A stretch of DNA of 64,000 nt, from assembly GCA_910580105.1 (NCBI GenBank), contig CAJTWN010000001.1, positions 62,001 to 126,000 of the forward strand. Reading direction: 5' to 3'. Every line of letters starts with the position of its first letter. Position 1 is the stretch's first letter. Both the position numbers and the translations under genes were made by a program. Under the pieces are notes generated by a model. It ran no database searches. It worked only from the letters and a program-made list of their open reading frames with translations, and was not told where the DNA came from. The stretch comes from an uncultured Clostridia bacterium. Its GTDB lineage: Bacteria > Bacillota > Clostridia > Monoglobales > Monoglobaceae. Below are positions 25,510-34,793 of this stretch, piece by piece.

Positions 25510-27906
25510 TTGGAGTATATTGCGCGGTACATAAAGAATTCGGAAAGAAAACAGACAATAGAAAAACATTTAAATAATGTTTCAGAATGCACTTCAACGG
25601 CTTTGGCGTCCTTACACCTTACGAATCTTGGGAAAATATGTGGTCTTCTGCATGATATGGGCAAATTCTCACCGGAATTTCAAACCTATATTCGGCAGGA
25701 GGAAAAGTATGCAAAGGGCAGTGTCAATCATTCTGCTGCGGGTGCATCCTATATATACCAAAAGTTTTATCAGACTGCAGAAAGTATTTGGGAAAAATTA
25801 ACGGCACAATTGCTCTGCAATGCAATTTGTTCCCATCATAGTGGATTGCTTGACTGTATAAAGCCGGAGGCGGGCGGTGTGCCTGTCAATGCGTTTTTGC
25901 AGCGGGTAAAACCGGATATGGATTTAACCGAAATAGCCGGTAATTTTTGCCGCAATGTTCGCTCAGAAACAGCGGTTGAACAAATGTTTTCCAAAGCAGT
26001 TTTGGAGGTAAAAAACTTTTTTATTAAGAATATAAGTGAATTTCATATTGGGATGCTGCAAAAAGTTTTGTTTTCGGCTCTGATTGACAGTGACCGATAT
26101 GATGCCTATTGTTTTGAAGCAGGGCTTGATATAAAAAAAGAAGTAGTTTTAAGCAATCGGCGATATAAAACATCCAATGGTCAAATAAAAGAGCATCTGA
26201 CTGTGTGGGATGAAGCTGTAGAGAAATTGGAAGAGCGGCTCCAAGATTTCGGGCAGGATTCAGAACTGAACAAAATACGGGCAGAAATTTCGCAGGAATG
26301 TTTAAATTTTGCGAAGCGGAGGGGCGGCGTCTATCGCTTATGCGTGCCGACAGGAGGTGGAAAAACGCTATCTTCCTTTCGTTTTGCAATCAATTTTGCA
26401 AAAGAACATGAGGAGATTCAACACATATATTATGTAATTCCGTATACAAGCATTATTGACCAGACAGCAGATGAAGTACGCAAAGTTTGCGGTGAGGAAA
26501 TGGTTCTTGAACACCATTCGGGTGTGGTACAGGAAGATGAGGCATATGAACTATTAACACAGCGTTGGACAGCGCCTATTATACTGACAACGTTGGTGCA
26601 GTTTATGAATTCTATTTATTCGCATAAGCCAGCGTGTGCAAGAAGAATGCACGCACTTTGCCATTCTGTTATCATTGTGGATGAAGTTCAGGCAATTCCC
26701 AAAAAATTGCTGCATTTGTTTAATGAAGCAGTCAATTTTCTTTCTAGGTTTTGCGGAACGACCGTTGTCCTTTGTTCGGCAACGCAGCCGTCGTTTGCTT
26801 TGACAGAGCATAAGCTGCATCTTTCCGAGGAATGTGATATGGTTTCGAAACGGCTGCAAAATATGTCGGTGTTTAACCGGACGCGGGTGGTAAATTTGAG
26901 CGGTAAACCAATGACATGCAGAGAAATCGGGGAATTTGCAATGGAACAGATAGAAAAGAAACCTTCTTTGCTTGTAGTGTGTAATACAAAAAAAACAGCA
27001 AAAATGATTTATGACGCGATTGAGAATAAAGGAAAAAAGATGTTGCTGACAACTAATTTTTGCCGGGAACATCGTTCAAAAATGATTCAGGATATACGGG
27101 AAAAGACGTCATATTTGGCAGAAAATGGGGCAGAAACACCTCTTGATGAACGATTAATTGTGGTAAGTACACAACTGATTGAGGCAGGCGTTGACCTGAG
27201 TTTTGCATGTGCAATCCGGGTAATGGCAGGTGTTGACAGTATTGTACAGACGGCAGGCAGATGCGGCCGGAATGGGGAATTTGGTCAAAATTGTGCAGTT
27301 TACCTTGTCGCATGTACTGAAGAAAATCTTTCTCATTTAAAGGAAATAGAAGAGGCGCAAAGAGTAACAAAACAAATCCTTTCTTATGATAATGAAATAG
27401 ATTTATTATCTGAGTCTGCAATTGAAAAATATTATCAGCTATATTTAAAGGAAAATGATTGGCAATATAGTGAACTGGATTATATCATCCGTAAACCGAT
27501 AAAAACCACATTAATGGATTTGCTTTCTAAAAATCAAAAGGTGACCAGTGACTTTGTTCATATGACATCTATGCCTTTGCCCATCATCCGTCAGTCTTTT
27601 CAAACGGCGGGAGAAAATTTTCACGTGATTGATTCAGCAAATTATTCTGTAATTGTTTCGTATGGTAAGGGAAAAGAAATTGTTGAAAAATTAACCAGTG
27701 GCTGTGGAATCAAAGAAAAAACAGCCTTGCTGAAAAGAAGTCAGGCTTATACAGTTAACCTTTTTGAATGGGAGAAAAAATTGCTGGAAAAGGCAGGGGC
27801 ACTATATCTGATTGAAGATGCGGGGGTTTTGGTGCTGGCAGAAGCGTATTACGATGAAAAATTTGGTGTTGTATTTGATGCAGAACTTGATTTTTTAACA
27901 TGCTGA
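25510..27906 (+). CDS. cas3: Cas3 nuclease-helicase of type I-C CRISPR-Cas
   Basis: The 798-residue protein degrades DNA targeted by Cascade. An N-terminal HD nuclease domain has LLHDMGKFS and NHSAAGA with further His in SHHSG. The superfamily 2 helicase has PTGGGKT (Walker A, about 280), VDEVQAIPK (DExH-like box), CSATQPS (motif III), STQLIEAGVDLSF (motif V) and QTAGRCGRNG (motif VI). All expected residues are present. The start must be TTG 25510: the frame is closed by a stop at 25501. No strong ribosome binding site is seen. First gene of a co-directional cas operon. Confidence 0.95.
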   Translation: MEYIARYIKNSERKQTIEKHLNNVSECTSTALASLHLTNLGKICGLLHDMGKFSPEFQTYIRQEEKYAKGSVNHSAAGASYIYQKFYQTAESIWEKLTAQLLCNAICSHHSGLLDCIKPEAGGVPVNAFLQRVKPDMDLTEIAGNFCRNVRSETAVEQMFSKAVLEVKNFFIKNISEFHIGMLQKVLFSALIDSDRYDAYCFEAGLDIKKEVVLSNRRYKTSNGQIKEHLTVWDEAVEKLEERLQDFGQDSELNKIRAEISQECLNFAKRRGGVYRLCVPTGGGKTLSSFRFAINFAKEHEEIQHIYYVIPYTSIIDQTADEVRKVCGEEMVLEHHSGVVQEDEAYELLTQRWTAPIILTTLVQFMNSIYSHKPACARRMHALCHSVIIVDEVQAIPKKLLHLFNEAVNFLSRFCGTTVVLCSATQPSFALTEHKLHLSEECDMVSKRLQNMSVFNRTRVVNLSGKPMTCREIGEFAMEQIEKKPSLLVVCNTKKTAKMIYDAIENKGKKMLLTTNFCREHRSKMIQDIREKTSYLAENGAETPLDERLIVVSTQLIEAGVDLSFACAIRVMAGVDSIVQTAGRCGRNGEFGQNCAVYLVACTEENLSHLKEIEEAQRVTKQILSYDNEIDLLSESAIEKYYQLYLKENDWQYSELDYIIRKPIKTTLMDLLSKNQKVTSDFVHMTSMPLPIIRQSFQTAGENFHVIDSANYSVIVSYGKGKEIVEKLTSGCGIKEKTALLKRSQAYTVNLFEWEKKLLEKAGALYLIEDAGVLVLAEAYYDEKFGVVFDAELDFLTC

Positions 27907-27945
27907 AAATAAAAATATTTATCTATAAGGGAAGAAGGGGTTTCA

Positions 27946-28710
27946 TTGAAAAAAAATACAATTGCTTTCCGGGTGACGGGACGGTATGCCCTGTTTAGTG
28001 ATCCGGTTACCAGGGTCGGCGGTGAAAAGTGTACCTATTCCATACCAACTTATCAGGCTTTGAAGGGGATTTGCGAATCTATCTATTGGAAGCCGTCGAT
28101 CATTTGGGTGGTAGACAAATGCAGGATTATAAACCGAATAAAAACAGAATCCAAAGGAATAAGGGTACCCAATTATGTGGATAGAAAGAAAAATGATCTT
28201 TCGGTCTATACCTATCTTAAAGATGTTGAGTATCGGGTGCAGGCACACTTTGAGTGGAACGAGAACCGACCGGAATTGGCAGAGGACAGGGATGAGAAAA
28301 AGCATTATCTTATTGCAAAGCGGATGCTTGCACGTGGCGGAAGAAGGGATATATTTCTTGGAACGCGGGAATGTCAGGGATATGTGGAACCGTGTTTGTT
28401 TGATGAGGGCAGCGGTGCTTATGATAAAAAGGGAAATGAAGATTTGACAGTGTCTTTTGGCATCATGGTGCATGGTATTACCTACCCGGATGAATCGGGT
28501 ACAAATGAAATGAAGACAAGACTTTGGGATGCGAGGATGTATAATGGCGTTATAGATTTTATCCGTCCGGAAGAATGTACGATGTGGATGGATACTGGAA
28601 ATTATCAGATAAAATCTTTTGTTCCGGAGAAAAATTTTTCCGGGCTTTCTGAATTCAAGGAAGAAGGTGATACAGATGGGATGGATGATGCAATTATATC
28701 AGACGTATGA
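27946..28710 (+). CDS. cas5c: Cas5 (Cas5c/Csd1-type) crRNA endonuclease
   Basis: In subtype I-C, Cas5 itself cuts the repeat hairpin of pre-crRNA and caps the crRNA 5' handle. This 254-residue protein has the family's SIYWKPSIIWVVDK segment, a DEKKHYLIAKRM segment with the Lys-His pair expected at the processing site, and GGRRDIFLGTRECQGYVEP. The start is TTG 27946 behind GAAGAAGGGG. It overlaps the next gene by 35 nt. Confidence 0.93.
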   Translation: MKKNTIAFRVTGRYALFSDPVTRVGGEKCTYSIPTYQALKGICESIYWKPSIIWVVDKCRIINRIKTESKGIRVPNYVDRKKNDLSVYTYLKDVEYRVQAHFEWNENRPELAEDRDEKKHYLIAKRMLARGGRRDIFLGTRECQGYVEPCLFDEGSGAYDKKGNEDLTVSFGIMVHGITYPDESGTNEMKTRLWDARMYNGVIDFIRPEECTMWMDTGNYQIKSFVPEKNFSGLSEFKEEGDTDGMDDAIISDV

Positions 28711-30610
28711 GAACTTGAAAAAAAATAAGGAAGCATTAATGGAATGCAGTATGCCGCTGGTTCCGGTTTCTCATACAATACAGACTGCGCATTTGGAAAT
28801 TATCTTGGATGAATCCGGTAAGATACGGCGGATGGAAGAAATTTCAAAAGATAAGGCGCTGACTATTTGTCCCTGTACAGAAAATTCGATCTGCCGAACA
28901 AGTAAAAATGCTCCGCATATGCTTTATGACAATTTGAAAAATATTGCGGGGGATGCGGCGGATTATTTTCATAATGAAAAATACCGCGAAAAATTTGCGA
29001 TATACTGCAGACAGTTAAAGGAATGGTGTGAGGATCCTTCATGTCCGGAGGCTGTACATAGTGTCTATAATTATGTGATAAAAGGAAATATGGTTGGGGA
29101 TATAATTCGTTATGGTGTTTTGAAAGAAGTGGACGGAAAACTTAAATGGAATGGGAAATCAGAAAACAAACCTGCCGATGCAGCTGGAATATTCGTCCGT
29201 TTCTGTGTAGAAAAAAATCTTGGCGACAAGATAGAATGTAATCAGAATCTGGAACTGATCAATGCTTATAGTGCATATGACGCAAAAAAATATACGCATA
29301 AAAAAATGTGTTTTGTCAGTGGGAAGGTTGTTCCGGTTACCTATAAACACCCAGCTAAAATTCGGTATAGTGGAGATGCACCTAAATTGATTTCTTCCAA
29401 TGATGCGACGGGATATACATACCGAGGGCGTTTTCAAAGAGCAGAAGACGCATTTGCCATTGGCTATGAAATTTCACACAAAGCACACAGCGCCCTGCGA
29501 TGGCTGATTGCCAATCAGGGAATTCGGAATGGCGAACAAACCATTGTAGCCTGGGCGGTTAATAATAAAAAAATACCTTCAATTTTTTCGGATACATATG
29601 ATTTAAAGAATGAAATTGAATTTGTTGACCCATATGAAGAAAGCATCTATACTCCGCTCGCAGCATATGCAAAGGGTTTGGCGCTGGCATTGCGGGGATG
29701 TTGCCATAATTTAGGAGAGGCTGCAGAGAAAAATGAAATTGTAATAATGATTTTGGAGGCAGCAACACCGGGACGGTTGTCAATTGTATATTATAGAGAA
29801 TTCACTGGTTTTGATTATTTAGAGCGAATTGAAAGCTGGCACAAAAGCTGCGTCTGGAATCATGATTATAAACAGGAAAAAGTGAAGACGGACGAAGAAG
29901 GAACAACGCACAAGAAGTTTAAGCGGATACGGTTTACAGGTGCTCCCTCAATTGAGGACATTATATTTACAGTTTATGGGCCAAGAATAGATGATAAATT
30001 AAAAAAACATTTGGTGGAAATACTGACATCTTGTATAACAGATAAGAAAAAGCTGCCGCAGGATATGGTGATGAAAGCGGTGCAAAGAATTTCGAATCCA
30101 CAAATATTCGACAAAGAATGGGAGTACAGAAAATCATTCAGCATTACCTGTGCATTAGTAAGAAAATATTATTTTGATAAAGGAGTGGAATATGATATGG
30201 CGCTGGATTATGCGAACACTGACCGGAGTTATTTATTTGGACGGGTTTTGGCCTATGCAGAAAGAATTGAAAGCTATGCACAGTATTTGAGCGGAGGTGA
30301 AGGAAGAGTCCCGAATGCGAGAAAGCTGAGGAATAAATTCCGGATGCAGCCTGCAAAGGCGCTGGGTATTCTTGACCAAAAGCTGGAGCCTTATATAAGC
30401 AGATTATATGCAAAACATAATTGGATGTATGTACAGATGCAGGAGGTTATTGCACAAATTGATGCACTTGATTATATGGATGACAGGCCGCTTTCTCCCC
30501 TGTATTTATTGGGATATGCTTGTCAAATAACAGAATTAAATCAAAAGAAAGAAAATGCAAATGAAAATAAAATTAAGGAGGAAATGAAAAATGCCGGTAT
30601 TACAGAATAA
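28676..30610 (+). CDS. cas8c: Cas8c large subunit of type I-C Cascade
   Basis: This 644-residue protein is the I-C large subunit that recognises the PAM and recruits Cas3. The start at 28676 (MGWMMQLYQTYENLKKN, AAGGTGA upstream) matches the family's usual N terminus, although the frame is open further upstream. Cys residues in ICPCTENSIC fit a structural metal site. It overlaps cas5 by 35 nt and cas7 by 20 nt, as is common in compact I-C operons. Confidence 0.93.
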   Translation: MGWMMQLYQTYENLKKNKEALMECSMPLVPVSHTIQTAHLEIILDESGKIRRMEEISKDKALTICPCTENSICRTSKNAPHMLYDNLKNIAGDAADYFHNEKYREKFAIYCRQLKEWCEDPSCPEAVHSVYNYVIKGNMVGDIIRYGVLKEVDGKLKWNGKSENKPADAAGIFVRFCVEKNLGDKIECNQNLELINAYSAYDAKKYTHKKMCFVSGKVVPVTYKHPAKIRYSGDAPKLISSNDATGYTYRGRFQRAEDAFAIGYEISHKAHSALRWLIANQGIRNGEQTIVAWAVNNKKIPSIFSDTYDLKNEIEFVDPYEESIYTPLAAYAKGLALALRGCCHNLGEAAEKNEIVIMILEAATPGRLSIVYYREFTGFDYLERIESWHKSCVWNHDYKQEKVKTDEEGTTHKKFKRIRFTGAPSIEDIIFTVYGPRIDDKLKKHLVEILTSCITDKKKLPQDMVMKAVQRISNPQIFDKEWEYRKSFSITCALVRKYYFDKGVEYDMALDYANTDRSYLFGRVLAYAERIESYAQYLSGGEGRVPNARKLRNKFRMQPAKALGILDQKLEPYISRLYAKHNWMYVQMQEVIAQIDALDYMDDRPLSPLYLLGYACQITELNQKKENANENKIKEEMKNAGITE

Positions 30611-31424
30611 AATTGATTTTGCGGTGCTTTTTTCGGTGAAAAAAGCAAATCCAAATGGTGATCCTCTTGACGGGAACCGTCCGCGGGTGGATTATGATGG
30701 TTTTGGGGAGGTTTCGGATGTTTGTATCAAGCGCAAAATCAGAAATCGTCTTCAGGATATGGGTGAAAAGATTTTTGTGCAGTCGGATGAACGAAAAGAG
30801 GATGGATTCAAAAGCTTAAAAGACCGTGCCGATAATTGTCAGGCATTAAAAGACGCCAAAAAAGATGCAGATAAATTTGCAGAAGCCGCCTGTGCAGAGT
30901 GGCTGGATGTACGCAGTTTTGGCCAGGTGTTTGCTTATGACAAGATGTCTGTGGGGGTGCGGGGGCCTGTATCGATTCAGACGGCAGTCAGTGTATTGCC
31001 GGTAGATGTGACCAGTATGCAGATTACCAAAAGTGTAAACAGTACCACAAGTGATAAAAAAGGTGCAGATACGATGGGGGCAAAACACAGGGTTGACTTT
31101 GGTATATACGAATGCTTTGGAAGCATCAATGTACAGCTCGCGGAAAAAACGGGATTTACAGAGGAGGATGCAGAAAAAATAAAGACTGCTTTACAAACTT
31201 TATTTGAAAATGACTGTTCTGCGGCCCGTCCTGAAGGCAGCATGGAGGTGCTGAAGGTATATTGGTGGAAACATAATTGTAAGATCGGACAGTATCCTTC
31301 AGCAAAAGTACATCGCAGTTTAAAAATTTCCGTTCATGGCGAGGGGAAATCTTTGACAGAATATAAAATAGAGGATGAGCATTTGGCTGGTTTAGAGCCG
31401 GAGGTTTATGATGGATTACAATGA
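30591..31424 (+). CDS. cas7: Cas7 (Csd2) backbone subunit of type I-C Cascade
   Basis: The 277-residue protein begins with FAVLFSVKKANPNGDPLDGNRPR, typical of Csd2. Several copies of Cas7 line the crRNA in the complex. VKKAN...GDP, VDVRSFGQVFA-like and VRGPVSIQ segments are present and the length is normal. AAGGAGG lies upstream. The gene ends 14 nt inside the cas4 frame. Confidence 0.95.
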   Translation: MPVLQNKIDFAVLFSVKKANPNGDPLDGNRPRVDYDGFGEVSDVCIKRKIRNRLQDMGEKIFVQSDERKEDGFKSLKDRADNCQALKDAKKDADKFAEAACAEWLDVRSFGQVFAYDKMSVGVRGPVSIQTAVSVLPVDVTSMQITKSVNSTTSDKKGADTMGAKHRVDFGIYECFGSINVQLAEKTGFTEEDAEKIKTALQTLFENDCSAARPEGSMEVLKVYWWKHNCKIGQYPSAKVHRSLKISVHGEGKSLTEYKIEDEHLAGLEPEVYDGLQ

Positions 31425-31920
31425 AAGTGATTTTCTTCAGCTTTCAGGAATCCAGCATTTTGTGTATTGTAAAAGGCAATGGGCATTAATTCATATTGAA
31501 CAGCAGTGGAAGGAGAATTTGCATACAGTACAGGGAAATATATTTCATCAGAATGCCCACGACGGATTTTTACGGGAAAAGCGGGGAGATACTGTCATCA
31601 CCCGCGGACTCCCGGTATTTTCAAAAAGTTTGGGGATCAATGGTGTTTGTGATGTTGTGGAATTCAAAAAAGCACAGGATGGAATCCATATTACGGGGCT
31701 GAACGGCAGTTGGGTGCCGGTTTTGGTGGAGTACAAAAAGGGAAAGCCAAAACAGAATGAATGTGATGTGCTGCAGCTTGCTGCGCAGGCAGTATGTTTG
31801 GAGGAAATGCTCGTTTGTACAATTGAGAAAGGCTATATTTTTTATGGAGAAACCCGGCATCGGACAGAGGTACAAATTGATGAAGAAATTCGGGACAAAC
31901 TGAAAAAAAATTACAATTGA
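31411..31920 (+). CDS. cas4: Cas4 adaptation nuclease, frameshifted: N-terminal part
   Basis: Cas4 trims prespacers and selects PAM ends in adaptation, using a RecB-type nuclease core and a 4Fe-4S cluster with one N-terminal and three C-terminal cysteines. The first cysteine (HFVYCKRQW) and the nuclease segments (GVCDVVEF, PVLVEYKKGKPK, QLAAQAVCLEEM) are here. The frame stops after an A8 run (31903-31910), some 50 residues early. The missing end, with its cysteines, continues in another frame up to 32077. Removing one A restores a full-length protein whose stop overlaps the cas1 start. It may be a real mutation, an assembly error in the homopolymer, or slippage. ATG 31411 has better spacing to GGAGG than 31408. 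Confidence 0.88.
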   Translation: MDYNESDFLQLSGIQHFVYCKRQWALIHIEQQWKENLHTVQGNIFHQNAHDGFLREKRGDTVITRGLPVFSKSLGINGVCDVVEFKKAQDGIHITGLNGSWVPVLVEYKKGKPKQNECDVLQLAAQAVCLEEMLVCTIEKGYIFYGETRHRTEVQIDEEIRDKLKKNYN

Positions 31921-32077
31921 AATGCATCAATATGCGGACAGACAGCATACGCCAAAGGTAAGAATTGGCTCAAAATGCAGACAATGTTCACTTCATGATA
32001 TCTGTATGCCGGTTCTGTGCAAAGTACAATCCGCACAAAAATATATTTCTCAAAGATTGTGTGAGGATGAACAATGA
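31913..32077 (+). pseudogene. cas4: Detached C-terminal part of cas4 with the Fe-S cysteines
   Basis: This open frame, offset from cas4 by one base, reads EMHQYADRQHTPKVRIGS then KCRQCSLHDICMP, the Cas4 C-terminal CxxC-x5-C cluster motif. Its TGA (32075-32077) overlaps the cas1 ATG (32074) as ATGA, the coupling expected of an intact cas4-cas1 junction. It has no ribosome binding site of its own. Confidence 0.85.
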
Positions 32078-33105
32078 AAAAAATATTAAATACATTATAT
32101 GTAACAACACCGGATGCTTATCTATCTCTTGACGGTGAAAATGTTGTAGTAATAAAAGACAATAACGTCCTTGGAAGAATACCATTGCATAACCTGCAGG
32201 GGATCATTGGCTTTGGTTATACAGGCGCCAGCCCGGCTTTGATAGGTAAGTGTGTGGAATATGGGATTGAATTAAGCTTTTTGTCGATGTATGGGCGCTT
32301 TCTCGGAAGGGTAACAGGTGAGGTAAATGGAAATGTTCTGCTCAGAAAAGCGCAGTATCGTATCTCTGATGATAAAGAAAAACGCTTTACCATTGCCCAA
32401 AATTTTATTTTAGGAAAACTGTATAATACCCGATGGATTATCGAAAGAACATGCAGAGATTATGCAATGCGGGTAGATGTAGAAACGTTAAAACGGACAT
32501 CACATCATTTGCTGAATAGTATACAGAAAGTTCGGGCATGTAATGATGCCGAAACGTTAAGAGGGATTGAGGGCGAAGCCGCACAGATGTATTTTGGTGT
32601 TTTTAATCAGATGATATTACAGCAGAAATCGGAGTTTGTATTTGATAAAAGAACAAAGCGTCCTCCTTTGGATGCAGTAAATGCAATGCTTTCTTTCCTA
32701 TATACTCTGCTGGCACATGAAGCAGCTTGGGCACTTTCGGCAGTTGGACTTGACCCCTATGTTGGATTTTTACATACCGACCGGCCTGGAAGAATATCGT
32801 TGGGCTTGGATTTGATGGAAGAATTCAGAAGTATAATGGTAGACCGGTTTGTGATTACATTGATTAATAAAAGGCAGGTAAAACCGGATGATTTTATACA
32901 AAAGGAAAATGGTGCAGTTGTTTTTCGGGAAGAGGCGCGTAAAAACATTCTTGCTGCTTGGCAAAAGAAGAAGCAGGAGATGATTACCCATCCGTTTACC
33001 AGTGATAAAATGAATTGGGGGATGACAATTTATGTACAGGCCCAGCTTTTGGCAAGATATATTCGCGGTGATATGGATGCGTATCCTCCATTTTTATGGA
33101 AGTAG
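32074..33105 (+). CDS. cas1: Cas1 spacer integrase
   Basis: The 343-residue protein has GEAAQMYFGVFNQ (catalytic Glu), HEAAWALSAVGLDPYVGFLHTDRPG (His) and SLGLDLMEEFRSIMVDR (Asp), the metal-binding residues of Cas1. With Cas2 it inserts new spacers at the leader end of the array. The length is normal for I-C. cas2 begins directly after its stop codon. Confidence 0.95.
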   Translation: MKKILNTLYVTTPDAYLSLDGENVVVIKDNNVLGRIPLHNLQGIIGFGYTGASPALIGKCVEYGIELSFLSMYGRFLGRVTGEVNGNVLLRKAQYRISDDKEKRFTIAQNFILGKLYNTRWIIERTCRDYAMRVDVETLKRTSHHLLNSIQKVRACNDAETLRGIEGEAAQMYFGVFNQMILQQKSEFVFDKRTKRPPLDAVNAMLSFLYTLLAHEAAWALSAVGLDPYVGFLHTDRPGRISLGLDLMEEFRSIMVDRFVITLINKRQVKPDDFIQKENGAVVFREEARKNILAAWQKKKQEMITHPFTSDKMNWGMTIYVQAQLLARYIRGDMDAYPPFLWK

Positions 33106-33405
33106 GTGAATGAAATATTAGTAATAATTACATATGATGTCAATACACAAACATCTGCAGGAAAAGCGCGGCTTCGAAAGGTTGCCAAACAGTGTTTAAA
33201 TTATGGACAGCGTGTTCAGAATTCGGTGTTTGAATGTATCCTTGATGCTGCACAGGCAAAGATGATAGAGAATAAGTTAGAAAGGATTATTGATAAGGAA
33301 AGTGACAGTCTCCGATTTTATTATATTGGAGACCACTATAAAAATAAAGTTCGGCATATTGGAAGCAAAGTTGTTTTTGATATAGAAGAGCCTCTTGTTT
33401 TATAG
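33106..33405 (+). CDS. cas2: Cas2 adaptation protein
   Basis: The 99-residue protein with the ferredoxin-like start LVIITYDVNTQTSAGKARLRK and the RVQNSVFEC segment is typical of Cas2, the structural partner of Cas1. The only in-frame start is GTG 33106, immediately after the cas1 TAG. The array leader begins just downstream. Confidence 0.95.
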   Translation: MNEILVIITYDVNTQTSAGKARLRKVAKQCLNYGQRVQNSVFECILDAAQAKMIENKLERIIDKESDSLRFYYIGDHYKNKVRHIGSKVVFDIEEPLVL

Positions 33406-33442
33406 TTGGTGCGAACTCTATGTTTACAGAAAAAAGCTGGGG

Positions 33443-33461
33443 AATCCGCACCGGATTTTTG
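33443..33461 (+). terminator. Small terminator after cas2
   Basis: AATCCG/CGGATT arms with a 3-nt loop followed by T residues. It would end the cas operon before the array leader. Confidence 0.45.
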
Positions 33462-33570
33462 TGAAAAAATTGATGGTTTTCTTGCCTGTTATTTTATTTA
33501 AACGTATTTTATTTATAAAAAATGTATGGATATGAAATAGTAAGTAAGAGTAAAATTATTTATTTTTGCT
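33462..33570 (+). promoter_or_regulatory. CRISPR leader
   Basis: AT-rich, gene-free DNA between cas2 and the first perfect repeat. Its side is confirmed by repeat decay at the opposite end of the array and by the ATTGAAAT 3' end of the repeats. It should carry the array promoter and the Cas1-Cas2 integration signal. Confidence 0.7.
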
Positions 33571-34278
33571 GTCGCATCCCGCGAGGGATGCGTGGATTGA
33601 AATACTGTTGTATTTATATCCAGCATCCTTAAAACTTTGTCGCATCCCGCGAGGGATGCGTGGATTGAAATAACCTTGCTAATCTGCTCGGCTGTAAACC
33701 CTTGTGTCGCATCCCGCGAGGGATGCGTGGATTGAAATTACGAGTATACCATGATGAATCCAGATGGGACGATGTCGCATCCCGCGAGGGATGCGTGGAT
33801 TGAAATTTTCCACTTTTTGGTGTTGCATTTGCAACAAATTGTCGCATCCCGCGAGGGATGCGTGGATTGAAATCCACTCTGCCAACAGCTTAACCGGTAT
33901 TGATAGCGGTCGCATCCCGCGAGGGATGCGTGGATTGAAATCGTTGTGCAATCCAACCGCAATTTGATGTTTTTTGTCGCATCCCGCGAGGGATGCGTGG
34001 ATTGAAATAAACATATCTTGAAACAAATAATTTGCATCACAGTCGTCGCATCCCGCGAGGGATGCGTGGATTGAAATGGGCTGGAGGAAAAAGAATGAAC
34101 GAAAAGTATAGTCGCATCCCGCGAGGGATGCGTGGATTGAAATTTCCAATGCCGCATAGTCCGTCTCGTTTGTATCGGTCGCATCCCGCGAGGGATGCGT
34201 GGATTGAAATATCCAGCATCCCAAGAAAACATCCACAACGCACCAGTCGCATCCCGCGAGGGATGCGTGATTTTTAAT
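33571..34278 (+). CRISPR. Type I-C CRISPR array, 11 repeats and 10 spacers
   Basis: Ten identical 33-nt repeats start at 33571, 33639, 33706, 33774, 33841, 33909, 33976, 34045, 34111 and 34178. An eleventh at 34246 keeps its first 24 bases and then diverges. The repeat begins GTCGCATCCCGCGAGGG, ends GTGGATTGAAAT, and folds as CGCATCCC-GCGA-GGGATGCG, the substrate for Cas5c. Spacers are 33-36 nt. All ten are different. Spacer 8 (34078-34110) contains a ribosome-binding-site-plus-ATG pattern and spacer 3 (33739-33773) is open in frame, as expected of coding phage or plasmid DNA. Confidence 0.98.
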
Positions 34279-34313
34279 TTATATGGAGGAGATGAAATGT
34301 ATTGATGGAAATT

Positions 34314-34793
34314 GCTGCATTCTGTGAGGAATGAAAATCAAAGAAAATCAGGAAAAAGGAGGAATTCTGAATTTTTTTGTAGAAAAGGATTTAACAGTTC
34401 TGAGAGTAAGCCAATAAGAAGTATTGTCGTACTCTGCCGTGGGTACGTGGATTGAAATTTATAAAGGTTTTTTAGAAAATTGCAATACCACATCGTGAAA
34501 ATGATGTGTGAATTAAAATGCAAATAATATAAAATTTGGAAGTAAGTGTCGCGGCTCGTTGGAGATGCGTGGATTGAAATTTTATGGCTTATTCTCGTAA
34601 ACCTGTAAACTGTTCTGGGCGCCGTATTCCGCAGGGGAGGCTTGCTTCGAAATCGACAAGATGAAAAAGAGGATCCCCCTTTGCTTGTTTGTCACATCCC
34701 ACAAGGGATGCGTGGATTGAAATATCATATCAAGTAGCGTGATAAAATTCTTTTCTTCCTGTCGCATCCCGTGGGAGGATGGAGTGGATAAAT
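34314..34793 (+). CRISPR. Degenerate trailer of the CRISPR array
   Basis: Mutated repeats continue past the array: 34426-34458 (24/33 matches to consensus), 34487-34519 (21/33), 34548-34580 (26/33), 34621-34653 (23/33), 34691-34723 (30/33) and 34761-34793 (indel-containing). A shortened candidate lies at 34314-34338. Intervals are 28-40 nt. Several keep the repeat hairpin through changes on both arms (see findings). Whether they still yield crRNA is unknown. Confidence 0.85.

Noticed and set aside
33629..34277. Several long open frames across the CRISPR array on both strands
   Set aside because: They are repeat-encoded artefacts of the 33-nt repeats.
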